Assembly (NCBI GenBank): GCA_964639205.1
Contig: CAZXCG010000014.1
Span: forward strand, 1-39,033
Reading direction: 5' to 3'
Length of the DNA: 39,033 bases
Source: CAZXCG01 sp964639205
Lineage (GTDB): Bacteria > Bacillota > Clostridia > Oscillospirales > Acutalibacteraceae
Made by a program: the position numbers and the translations under genes. The notes beneath the pieces are model-generated. The model worked only from the letters and a program-made list of their open reading frames with translations, ran no database searches and had not been told where the DNA came from. Positions 29,857 to 38,500 of the stretch are shown here, piece after piece (position 1 is the first letter of the stretch; each line of letters starts with the position of its first letter).

Positions 29857-30522
29857 ATGGAAGACTTTTTAAAAAATCTTGTGGTTTTTGATCACCCGCT
29901 GATAAAACATAAAATTACTCACCTGTGCGACGTACACACCGGCACCAAGGAGTTTTCCGAGCTTGTAAAGGAAATTTCAATGCTGATGGGTTATGAGGTG
30001 CTCAAGGATTTGAAGACAAGGGACGTTCGTATTCAGGCGCCGCTTATGTCGTTTGATTCTCCGGTTCTTGCGGAAGATTTTACAATCGTGCCTATTCTGC
30101 GCGCGGGCTTGGGCATGATTGACGGTCTGCGCTCCCTTTCGCCTACGGCAAAGGTAGGTCATATAGGTCTTTACAGAGATGAAGAAACGCTCATGCCGCG
30201 CAAATATTATTTCAAAATGCCCGTTGACGCCGAAAAGGGTCAGGTTATAATAGTTGACCCTGCGCTTGCAACCGGCGGAAGCGCCGACGCGGCCATAAGC
30301 TTTGTTAAAGAATACGGCTGCAAAAGAATTAAGTTTATGTGCCTTATTTCTTCCGAGGTGGGCGTGCGGCTGCTTGCGGAAAATCACCCTGATGTACCCG
30401 TTTATACGGCAAAATACGTCCCCGGGGAACTGAATGAAAAAGGATATATTTATACCGCATTCGGCGACGCGGGCGACCGCGTGTGCGGCACATGCAGCTA
30501 TAAGCCTGCCGGACAGGAATAA
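29857..30522 (+). CDS. upp: Uracil phosphoribosyltransferase
   Basis: A 221-residue salvage enzyme that makes UMP from uracil and PRPP. The PRPP loop is VDPALATGGSADAAI (133-147), PILRAGLGMIDGL (79-91) is the conserved second loop, and the uracil-binding C-terminal segment GYIYTAFGDAGDR is intact. The start at 29857 has GGAGG at a good distance; earlier in-frame starts lie inside the hairpin behind uraA. Upp proteins usually end near the GDAGDR motif; here about 14 extra residues with two cysteines (CGTCSYKPAGQE) follow. The gene forms a uracil import and salvage pair with uraA. Confidence 0.96.
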   Translation: MEDFLKNLVVFDHPLIKHKITHLCDVHTGTKEFSELVKEISMLMGYEVLKDLKTRDVRIQAPLMSFDSPVLAEDFTIVPILRAGLGMIDGLRSLSPTAKVGHIGLYRDEETLMPRKYYFKMPVDAEKGQVIIVDPALATGGSADAAISFVKEYGCKRIKFMCLISSEVGVRLLAENHPDVPVYTAKYVPGELNEKGYIYTAFGDAGDRVCGTCSYKPAGQE

Positions 30523-30641
30523 TGTCTGACGCTTTTGTCTGATTCCTTTTTATTAAAATTTTAAATCATTGAATTTTAAATCGGTTCATTCCGCTGATTT
30601 AGAGGCAGGGGACGCCTGCGCTCCGGATATTATACCGAAAC

Positions 30642-30675
30642 AAAACCGACTCTGCCTTGGACAGAGCCGGTTTTT
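30642..30675 (+). terminator. Bidirectional terminator between upp and ackA
   Basis: AAAACCG (30642-30648) pairs with CGGTTTT (30668-30674), and CTCTG pairs with CAGAG inside. T-rich and A-rich ends allow use by the converging upp and ackA transcripts. Confidence 0.75.
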
Positions 30676-30783
30676 AGTATCGTTTTTAATATTTTATCTG
30701 TTTATCTGTTCGATTTTGCCGTATTTCAAGCCATTATAAGCATAACCGCCCTCGGCTTTTCGGCTTTTCGAAAATGACGAATA

Positions 30784-31995
30784 TTATCCTAATTTTTCCA
30801 CAATAGCCTTGGTATCGCGCGCTATAACAAGCTCTTCGTTAGTCGGGATAATATAAACCGGGATTCTTGAGGCTTCATCGGATATTTTGACGTTTTGACC
30901 GCTCGCGGCGTTATTGTTGGCGTTTTCGTCAAGAATTACGCCGAAGCAGGAAATATAGTTGCAGACCTCACGCCTGAGCGTCGGCTGATGTTCGCCGAGC
31001 CCCGCGGTAAATACTATACCGTCGCAGCCGCCGAGCGCCACATAATAGCTGCCGATTGTTTTCGCAATCTGGTAATAGAGCATATCATGTGCCAGCTTGG
31101 CGCGCGGGTTGCCCGCTTCCTCCGCTGCGGTGACGTCTCTGTCGTCGCTTGAAACGCCCGAAATCCCGAGCAGCCCGGATTTTTTGTTGAGAAGATCAAC
31201 CATTTGAGCGGGAGTAAAGCCTTCCTTGTCTGCAATAAAGGTAACAACGGAGGGGTCAAGCGAGCCTGAACGCGAGCCCATCATAAAGCCGTCCAGCGGA
31301 GTAAGTCCCATAGAAGTGTCTATAACCTTCCCGGCGTTGATTGCCGTTATTGAAGAACCGTTTCCTATGTGGCAGGTAATAAGCTTTAGCTCGGTAATAT
31401 CCTTGCCGAGAATTTTTGCCATCTCATTGCTTACAAAACGGTGCGACGTGCCGTGGAATCCGTAGCGGCGTATCTGGTATTTTTCATAATACTCATAGGG
31501 TACGGCGTACATATAGGCTTTTTCCGGCATTGTTGAATGGAACGCGGTATCAAATACCACAACCTCCGGAACGTCCGCGCCGAAAACGTCAATACAGGCG
31601 CGTATCGCCTGGACGTGCCCTTTGTTATGTAAAGGAGCAAGGGGAATAAGGCTTTCGATTCCGGCGATTACATCTTCGTCAACAAGAACAGACTCGCTGA
31701 ATTTTGCGCCGCCCTGTACAATACGGTGACCGATTGCGGTAACCTCGGACAAATCCTTAATTACGCCGACGCTGCCATCGGTAAGAACGTTTTTAACCTG
31801 CATAAAAGCGGCTCTGTGATCCGGCATTGTAATCGTGTCTGTACGGCTTCTGCCGTCAAAGGTTTTATGACCGATGAACGAGCCGTCCATACCGATCCTT
31901 TCACAGTTGCCCTTTGCAATAACCTGCTCCTTGGTCATATCGATGAGCTGGTATTTAAGCGAGGAGCTCCCTGCGTTAATTACAAGAATTTTCAT
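30784..31995 (-). CDS. ackA: Acetate kinase
   Basis: A 403-residue enzyme that converts acetyl phosphate and ADP to acetate and ATP, the energy-yielding last step of acetate fermentation. Family signatures are MKILVINAGSSSLKYQL at the start, HRIVQGGAKF, FDTAFHSTMP, RYGFHGTSHRFVS, LITCHIGNGSSITA and FTAGLGEH. All the ASKHA-fold phosphate loops are present. The start at 31995 has GGAGG ahead of it; upstream in-frame ATGs are less well supported. pta, the usual partner, is not in the window. Divergent to it is tmcAL, whose enzyme uses acetate. Confidence 0.97.
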   Translation of the reverse strand: MKILVINAGSSSLKYQLIDMTKEQVIAKGNCERIGMDGSFIGHKTFDGRSRTDTITMPDHRAAFMQVKNVLTDGSVGVIKDLSEVTAIGHRIVQGGAKFSESVLVDEDVIAGIESLIPLAPLHNKGHVQAIRACIDVFGADVPEVVVFDTAFHSTMPEKAYMYAVPYEYYEKYQIRRYGFHGTSHRFVSNEMAKILGKDITELKLITCHIGNGSSITAINAGKVIDTSMGLTPLDGFMMGSRSGSLDPSVVTFIADKEGFTPAQMVDLLNKKSGLLGISGVSSDDRDVTAAEEAGNPRAKLAHDMLYYQIAKTIGSYYVALGGCDGIVFTAGLGEHQPTLRREVCNYISCFGVILDENANNNAASGQNVKISDEASRIPVYIIPTNEELVIARDTKAIVEKLG

Positions 31996-32106
31996 TTTCA
32001 GTGTCCTCCGTATTGAATAATTTTGAAGATTCATATATAATAGCATTATTATAATATCTCATTTTATGCAGCATTTCAAGTGCTTTTTTTGTTTTGGAGT
32101 GATATT

Positions 32107-33267
32107 TTGAGAATCTCTGCGGTAATTTGCGAATATAACCCGTTCCACAAAGGACATAAGTATCTTCACGCGGCGGCAAGGTCAAGCTGCGACGCGCTTG
32201 TTTCGGTTATGAGTACCTCGTTTACTCAACGCGGAGATACGGCAATTTTTTCAAAATATGAGCGCGCCCGCGCAGCGCTGCAAAACGGAGCGGATATTGT
32301 CGTCGAGCTTCCGGCGGTTTATGCTGTCGCTCCGGCGCAGAAATTTGCTCAAAGCGGGGTAGCAATCGTCAAAGCATTGGGGTGTGTAGACGCTCTGATT
32401 TTCGGCAGTGAATGCGGTAATACCGAGCTTTTGCAGACTGCGGCGGCAGTGCTTGACGACGACTGCTTCCGCAGGCGGCTGAAGCTGAAAATGCGGGAGG
32501 GACTTTATTATCCGCGGGCGCTTTCAGAGACGGCGGACGAAATTTGCGGCAAAGATATTGCCGCGGTTTTTTCCTGCCCTAACGATATTCTTGCCGTTGA
32601 GTACTGCCGCGCGCTGCGAGGCTCCTCTGTGGCGGCGATTGCCGTTAAAAGGAAGCTGACAAAGCACGACGATGAGGAAATTTCTTCAGACTTTGCTTCC
32701 TCCTCTCATATACGCGCTCTTATCCGCAGCGGTAAGGATGTAAGACATTTGCTACCCGAAGGTTCCGCTTGCGAAAATCCGGCTTTTCTTGAAAATATAG
32801 CGCCTGTAATTTTGTATTGCCTGCGCTCTATGAGTTCCGGAGAAATAGAGCGCCTCCCGGATGTTTCGGAGGGACTGCACAACCGCATTTACAGCGCGGT
32901 GCGCTCGGAAAGCACCTTAGCTTCGGCTGCCGCAAAGATAAAAACCAAGCGTTACACAATGGCGCGAATAAGAAGAATTTTCATATGCGCGCTTTTGGGT
33001 GTTACCAAAGAAATCCGCGCGCTTGACGTACCGTATATCAGGGTACTCGGCTTCACTTCAACGGGCGAGCGGGTGTTGCGCACGGCTAAGCGGACTTCAA
33101 GTCTGCCGATTGTCACCAGTACCTCCTCAGCCCTTAAAGAGCTGGGAGCAAGCGGGCGAACCGTACTTGAAAAGGAAATTAAAGCAAGCGACATTTTTGC
33201 ACTTGCCCGCAATACGCCTCAGCCCTGCGGAGCCGATTTTACTCAGCCGCTTGTGAAAATACCGTAA
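32107..33267 (+). CDS. tmcAL: tRNA(Met) cytidine acetate ligase TmcAL
   Basis: A 386-residue enzyme (B. subtilis YlbM) that activates acetate with ATP and acetylates the wobble cytidine of elongator tRNA(Met), improving AUG decoding. The nucleotidyltransferase fold starts with ISAVICEYNPFHKGHKY, with the HxGH motif at His14 and His17. STSFTQRGDTAIFSKYERA is also a family hallmark, and NDILAVEYCRAL is typical of the middle part. The start is a TTG at 32107 with GGAG (32096-32099) seven bases ahead; the open frame runs further upstream but without a ribosome binding site. The gene is divergent from ackA. The scaffold gap begins 14 bases after its stop. Confidence 0.94.
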   Translation: MRISAVICEYNPFHKGHKYLHAAARSSCDALVSVMSTSFTQRGDTAIFSKYERARAALQNGADIVVELPAVYAVAPAQKFAQSGVAIVKALGCVDALIFGSECGNTELLQTAAAVLDDDCFRRRLKLKMREGLYYPRALSETADEICGKDIAAVFSCPNDILAVEYCRALRGSSVAAIAVKRKLTKHDDEEISSDFASSSHIRALIRSGKDVRHLLPEGSACENPAFLENIAPVILYCLRSMSSGEIERLPDVSEGLHNRIYSAVRSESTLASAAAKIKTKRYTMARIRRIFICALLGVTKEIRALDVPYIRVLGFTSTGERVLRTAKRTSSLPIVTSTSSALKELGASGRTVLEKEIKASDIFALARNTPQPCGADFTQPLVKIP

Positions 33268-33281
33268 CCCCCGAAGCGGCG

Positions 33282-33381
33282 NNNNNNNNNNNNNNNNNNN
33301 NNNNNNNNNNNNNNNNNNNNNNNNNNNNNNNNNNNNNNNNNNNNNNNNNNNNNNNNNNNNNNNNNNNNNNNNNNNNNNNNN
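33282..33381. other. Assembly gap of 100 N
   Basis: Exactly 100 unknown bases, the conventional size for a scaffold gap of unknown length. The left flank ends AAGCGGCG and the right flank begins AAGCGGCGGG, so the contigs share eight bases. The true sequence may just overlap here, with nothing missing. Confidence 0.95.
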
Positions 33382-33424
33382 AAGCGGCGGGCAATAATTA
33401 CAGTGTTTGGGAGGATTTCGGTTT

Positions 33425-33886
33425 ATGATAAAGGTTTTATTTGTTTGCTACGGCAATATCTGCCGGTCACCGATGGCGGAGTTTATTTTCCGCGAGCTTA
33501 TAAAGCAACAGGGGAGAAGCGCCGATTTTTTGGTTGCCTCGGCTGCGACAAGCGACGAAACAAAGGGCAGAGCGGTGCATAGCGGCACTCGTAAAAAGCT
33601 TGAAGAGCTCGGTATTGATTGTTCCGGAAAACGCGCCGTGCAGCTCAAAAAATCGGATTATTCCGCATATGATTACATTATAGGTATGGAAAAGAGGAAC
33701 TGTCGCGATATTCGCGGCATAGTCGGAGGAGATCCGCAGTCTAAAATTTTCAGCCTGTGTTTTTTTACCTCGACCCCGCGCGACATAGCCGACCCTTGGT
33801 ATACCGGCGATTTTGATACTGCTTTTGCAGATATTTTTGACGGCTGTAAGGCTTTATTTAAATATATATGCGACAGGCATTTTTAA
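33425..33886 (+). CDS. Low-molecular-weight protein-tyrosine phosphatase
   Basis: A 153-residue phosphatase of the LMW-PTP/arsenate reductase-like fold. The phosphate loop C(X)5RS lies at Cys8-Arg14 (VCYGNICRSPMAEF), and the general acid Asp123 is in IADPWYTGDF, both required for activity. In Firmicutes, such enzymes oppose tyrosine kinases, for example in capsule control or stress response. No tyrosine kinase is encoded nearby, so the partner is unknown. The start at 33425 has GGGAGG upstream. The gene starts 43 bases after the scaffold gap and has its own terminator. Confidence 0.93.
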   Translation: MIKVLFVCYGNICRSPMAEFIFRELIKQQGRSADFLVASAATSDETKGRAVHSGTRKKLEELGIDCSGKRAVQLKKSDYSAYDYIIGMEKRNCRDIRGIVGGDPQSKIFSLCFFTSTPRDIADPWYTGDFDTAFADIFDGCKALFKYICDRHF

Positions 33887-33924
33887 AAACAAAACATAAT
33901 TTACCGATTTTCAGGAAAGAATAG

Positions 33925-33962
33925 TACCGTACCGATTATTCGGTGCGGTATTTTAATTTTTT
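33925..33962 (+). terminator. Terminator after the phosphatase gene
   Basis: Stem TACCGTACCGA (33925-33935) / TCGGTGCGGTA (33940-33950), 11 bp with one wobble pair and a 4-base loop, followed by TTTTAATTTTTT. Confidence 0.85.
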
Positions 33963-33975
33963 GAGGTGTTAATTT

Positions 33976-34308
33976 ATGAGAAAAACAATTGCGGCAGTTC
34001 TGATGTCGGTAATGATGGCGTTAATGTTTACAGCCTGCGGAGCCGTCGAGAACGATATTGACGATTCTTTAACAGATATTGAAGACGGGATAAGCGGTAA
34101 TACCGATAATTCGGATTCGACCGATAATTCCGATTCGTCCGAATCTTCGGACAGCACGGGCAATAATCAGGACAACTCCGGAGCGGAAGCCGGCGCCGGC
34201 ACCGACGGCAGCACCGACGATGGCAGCGCCGAAAATAACGGCATGGTAACCGACGGCGACGGAATAATCGGCAACGAGAGCTCAGAGACTCAGTCTGAAA
34301 ACAGATAA
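33976..34308 (+). CDS. Small acidic lipoprotein
   Basis: A 110-residue protein. A lipoprotein signal (MRKTIAAVLMSVMMALMFTAC) puts the lipidated cysteine at residue 21. The rest is low-complexity and strongly acidic (repeats of NSDSTDN, SSESSDST and DGSTDDG) and is probably unstructured. GAGG lies ahead of the ATG at 33976. It ends 30 bases before spoVAD and may share its transcript. A link to spore development is suggested only by that neighbour. Function is unknown. Confidence 0.75.
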   Translation: MRKTIAAVLMSVMMALMFTACGAVENDIDDSLTDIEDGISGNTDNSDSTDNSDSSESSDSTGNNQDNSGAEAGAGTDGSTDDGSAENNGMVTDGDGIIGNESSETQSENR

Positions 34309-34338
34309 CCTCCTGCGCCGAGTTGAAAGGAAATAATT

Positions 34339-35355
34339 ATGATACGGCGTGTTGGGGGCAGAACCCTTCAATTTGAAAATATGCCCGCTGTAAGCGGATT
34401 CGCTTCCGTTGTGGGCAAAAAAGAGGGAGAAGGACCTCTGGCGGAATATTTTGACAAAATCAATTATGATCCGTATTTAGGTCAGGATTCGTGGGAAAAA
34501 GCGGAAAGCATGCTCCAGCGGCAGGCGGTTTCGCTCGCGTTGGAGTACGCCGGCAAAAAGGGCGGGGATATTGATTTTATTTTTTCCGGAGATCTTCTTA
34601 ATCAGTGCATTTCATCGAGCTACGGGCTGCGTTGCTTTAATATTCCGTATCTCGGGCAATACGGCGCCTGCTCCACTATGGCTCAGGGGCTGATAATGTC
34701 GTCTGTAATGGTTGAAAGCGGCGCGGCAAGGGCGGCGGCATGCGTTACCTCCTCGCATTTTTGCTCGGCAGAGCGCCAGTACCGCTATCCGCTCGAATAC
34801 GGCGGTCAGCGTCCGCCGACGGCGCAATGGACGGTAACCGGTTCCGGAAGCTGCGTTGTAGAGCACAGAACCTCGCCGGGACTCCCCAAAATCAAGTATG
34901 CAACGGTCGGTAAGATTACGGATCTCGGCGTTACCGACGCTAACAATATGGGGGCTGCAATGGCTCCCGCCGCCTGCGATACGCTGAAAAGCTTTTTTGA
35001 AGATACAAAAACCGGCGCTTCCGATTATGACGTTATTGCAACCGGAGACCTCGGCAAAACCGGGAGCGCCTTGCTGTATGACCTTATGAATAATTACGGT
35101 TACGGAATAGATAAAAACCACCGGGACTGCGGTATGCTGATTTACGACTTGAATACTCAGGACGTTCATTCCGGCGGCTCAGGCTGCGGCTGCAGCGCAA
35201 GCGTGCTTTGCTCGTACCTTTTAAAATCCATGCTGAGCGGAAAATACAAAAATATACTGTTTATTGCCACCGGCGCGCTTATGAGCCCGACCTCAAATCA
35301 ACAGGGGGAAAGTATCCCTTCGGTAGCTCATCTTGTAAATTTCGTTACGGTTTAA
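34339..35355 (+). CDS. spoVAD: Stage V sporulation protein AD
   Basis: A 338-residue protein with the thiolase-like fold of SpoVAD, which binds dipicolinic acid and takes part in its uptake into the developing spore through the SpoVA channel. Hallmark segments are FENMPAVSGFASVVGKKEGEGPL, whose core is FASVVGKKEGEGPL, then DFIFSGDLLNQCISS, YGACSTMAQGL, RYPLEYGGQRPPTAQWT and GSGCGCSASVLCSY. The length fits. GAAAGGAA precedes the ATG. In most spore formers the gene lies between spoVAC and spoVAE. Here it has a small lipoprotein gene before it and a glycosidase gene after it, so the SpoVA set is split. Confidence 0.96.
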   Translation: MIRRVGGRTLQFENMPAVSGFASVVGKKEGEGPLAEYFDKINYDPYLGQDSWEKAESMLQRQAVSLALEYAGKKGGDIDFIFSGDLLNQCISSSYGLRCFNIPYLGQYGACSTMAQGLIMSSVMVESGAARAAACVTSSHFCSAERQYRYPLEYGGQRPPTAQWTVTGSGSCVVEHRTSPGLPKIKYATVGKITDLGVTDANNMGAAMAPAACDTLKSFFEDTKTGASDYDVIATGDLGKTGSALLYDLMNNYGYGIDKNHRDCGMLIYDLNTQDVHSGGSGCGCSASVLCSYLLKSMLSGKYKNILFIATGALMSPTSNQQGESIPSVAHLVNFVTV

Positions 35356-35387
35356 TTTTTGCCGCGCTTATATATTTACCGGCTTTC

Positions 35388-35422
35388 AAAAACCTTGCAG
35401 GCAGCGTTTGCAAGGTTTTTTA
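35388..35422 (+). terminator. Terminator after spoVAD
   Basis: Perfect 12-bp stem AAAAACCTTGCA (35388-35399) / TGCAAGGTTTTT (35409-35420), continuing into TATT. Confidence 0.88.
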
Positions 35423-35519
35423 TTAACCTGCAAGGAAGGATTCGGCGCCGCCGCGCTGTACTGTTCCGATTTTATGGACAAAATAATGATGATTTTGTGG
35501 ATTTTTTCATATTTGTTTC

Positions 35520-35548
35520 TTGATTTATCGGCAAAACTATGCTATGAT
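35520..35548 (+). promoter_or_regulatory. Promoter of the secreted GH20 gene
   Basis: TTGATT (35520-35525), a 17-base spacer and TATGAT (35543-35548), about 40 bases ahead of the ATG at 35592. Confidence 0.65.
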
Positions 35549-35591
35549 TAATAAGAAAATAATTTCAAATTTAAAAGGAGGTCTTATCCTA

Positions 35592-38500
35592 ATGAAAAAA
35601 GTATCTAAAAAAGCTTTGTCGCTGCTCTTGGCGCTGGCTATGCTTTGCGGAATTGTTATGGTTGTTCCGGTAACGGCTTCTGCCGCTGCGGAGAATCTTG
35701 CACTTTCAGCAACCGCTACGGCCGATTCTTCCGAAACAAGCAGCTATGGCGCCGAAAACGCAAACGACGGAAGCACAAGCACCCGTTGGGCCAGCGATAC
35801 CAGCGGCTCAACTCACTGGGTACAGTATTATTTTACCGCGCCCGTTACGGTTTCATCCGCGTATATTTTTTGGGAGAGAAATAACGTATACGATTACGAA
35901 GTACAGTATTCAAGCGACGGCTCAACCTGGGCAAGCGCTTATACTTATTCAAATTCCGCTCCCGACACTTCCTCTACCGCCGGACGCGAGCACACTTTTG
36001 ATTTAAACAGTGAAATTACCGCGCAGTATTTCAGAGTTTACATCACCAACTTTACGCCTACCGCTGCGGATTCCAGCGGCACCAGCGTTACATGGAACAC
36101 TGTGTCCATCTATGAGTTTGCCCTTTACGGCGAGAGTGTGGGTGAGCTCCCCCGGACGCTTTCACAGGTTGCGGCCTCTTTAACGGCTCCCGTTGTTGCG
36201 GATGGCGACGAGGTTCTCACGCTTCCGGCAGTTCCCGACGGCTTTACAATTGAGTTTAACGGGGCTGATTACAGCGCGATAATCGATGATGAGGGCAATA
36301 TTCGCAGACCCCTTAACGATCAGGACGTTAAAGTTTCCTTTATTATTTCGGACGGCAACGAATCTTTAACTACAGACGATTACACCGTGACCGTCCCCGG
36401 CACATTCACAGCTACCGAAACATCCAATGCAAAGCCCGTTGTTATCCCCGAGCTTGCCGAATGGGCGGGCGCTGACGGCGGCGAATTTAAAATTGCCTCC
36501 GCCCCAAAGCTTATTGTAGATTCCTCTTCATACGGGGCGCTTTCCGACAGCGAAAAGGCAAAGTATGAAGACGCTATCGACGGAATAATCGCGGATTTCC
36601 TTGAAATCACAGGCAAAAAACTCACAGTTACTGTTGGCAATGTTTCTGCCGCTTCCGCCGGCGATTTTGTTGCTGTATTCGGAACCGACGACGTTGCTCA
36701 GCTCGGCGACGAGGGCTATAAGCTCAATATCGACGATGTTCTTACTGTTGAAGCCAACACGGAAACCGGCTTCTATTGGGCAACACGTTCAATTCTCCAA
36801 ATTTTAAAGCAAACGGGCGGCACTATAGCTAAAGGCTTGTCATACGACTACCCCAGATACGCTCTGCGCGGATTTATGCTCGACGTAGGCAGAACTCCCG
36901 TTTCCTTGGAAACACTTGAAGAAATTGTAAAAACCATGTCATGGTATAAGATGAACGACTTTGGCGTTCACCTCTACGACAACTTCATTTGGGTTGAAAA
37001 TTACGACGACGCAAGAGATCTTGAAAACGGCGCATATTCGGGCTTCCGCCTTGAGTCAGACGTAGTGGAAGGCGGAAACGAAGGCAAAAATCAGGCGGAT
37101 CTCACATCGAGCGACCTCTATTACACAAAGGATGAGTTCCGCTCGCTTATTACGGATTCAAGAGCGCTCGGCGTTGACGTAGTTCCCGAATTTGACGCTC
37201 CCGCGCACTCGCTTTCCATTACCAAGGTAAGACCCGATCTGAGTATGACTCAGGGAAGCGTCAGCCGCTGGGCGGATCATCTTGATCTTTCCAATCCGGA
37301 ATCAATCGAATTTGTTCAGGATCTTTGGAACGAATATATTACCGGCAGCGATCCGGTATTCGATGAAGATACCATTTTGAATATAGGCTCCGACGAATAC
37401 AACGGCAACCAAAGCGATTTTACCGAATTTGTATTTGATATGCTTGAGTTTGCGCAGAATTCGGGTCATACCTCGCGTATGTGGGGCAGCATTACAACCA
37501 ACGATATTCCCGATTCCGTTGATACTTCAAATACTCAGGTATATCTTTGGAATACAGGCTATGCAGACCCGCAGCAGCTTTTTGACAACGGCTTCAACAT
37601 TATAGATATTCTTGACGGTTCCAACTACATAGTACCCGGAGCTAATTATTACGGAGATTATCTCAGCGCTTCCGCCAAGTATGCAAGCTACGATCCGGCA
37701 ACCGAGCTCGGACTCCCCTCAAGTGATTCCAGAGTTTTGGGCGGCTCGTACGCAATCTGGAACGACTATGTAGGCGATTACCTCAACGGCATTACAGACT
37801 ACGATATATTTGACCGTTTCTATGCTCCGCTGATTGGCTATGCTTCACAGCTTTGGGGCGACGCGGAGGATATGTCTTACTCTGAGATTGAAACGTACGC
37901 TAACGTTATTGACACCGCTCCCGGAACAAATCCTTATTATGAGGTTGAGTCCCAAACAGATGACAAGCTCGCCTATGACTTCACCTCGGACAGCATCACG
38001 GATACCACAGGAAACGGCTACGACGCAACCGGAGTTGTAAACGCCGAGGTTGTAACAACCGACGACGGGGTGAACGCTCTTAAGCTTAACGGCGGCGCAA
38101 GCTATGTTTCAACCCCCATAGATTTCTTCGGAGCGGATTCCGAGCTGAGCTTTTCGGTTTATCAGGAAAGCGCAAACGAGGCCGGCGCAATTCTTTTTGA
38201 AACCTCTGACAATTTTGAGGTTTGGGCAATAAATATTCAGGAAGACGGAACGCTCGGCTTTTCAAGAGAAAAAATGAATTATTCCTTCAACTATACAATT
38301 CCCGTAGGGCAGTGGGTTGACCTCAAGATTGTCGGTCATAAAGATACAGCCGATCTTTACGTAAACGGCGAGCTTTACTCCTCCGTCGGTTCCGCCGACA
38401 GGGTTGCCGCCGCGTCCGCTTCGGCTAATCCCCATGCAACTCTTATGATTCCGTTTGCCCGCATAGGCAGCGAAACAAGCTCTTTTGAGGGTCTTATTTC

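Noticed and set aside
35645..38040. Several 60-100 codon open frames on both strands in the GH20 region
   Set aside because: All are shadows of the single long + strand frame from 35592, which has signal peptide, catalytic motif and domain structure and runs past the window end.
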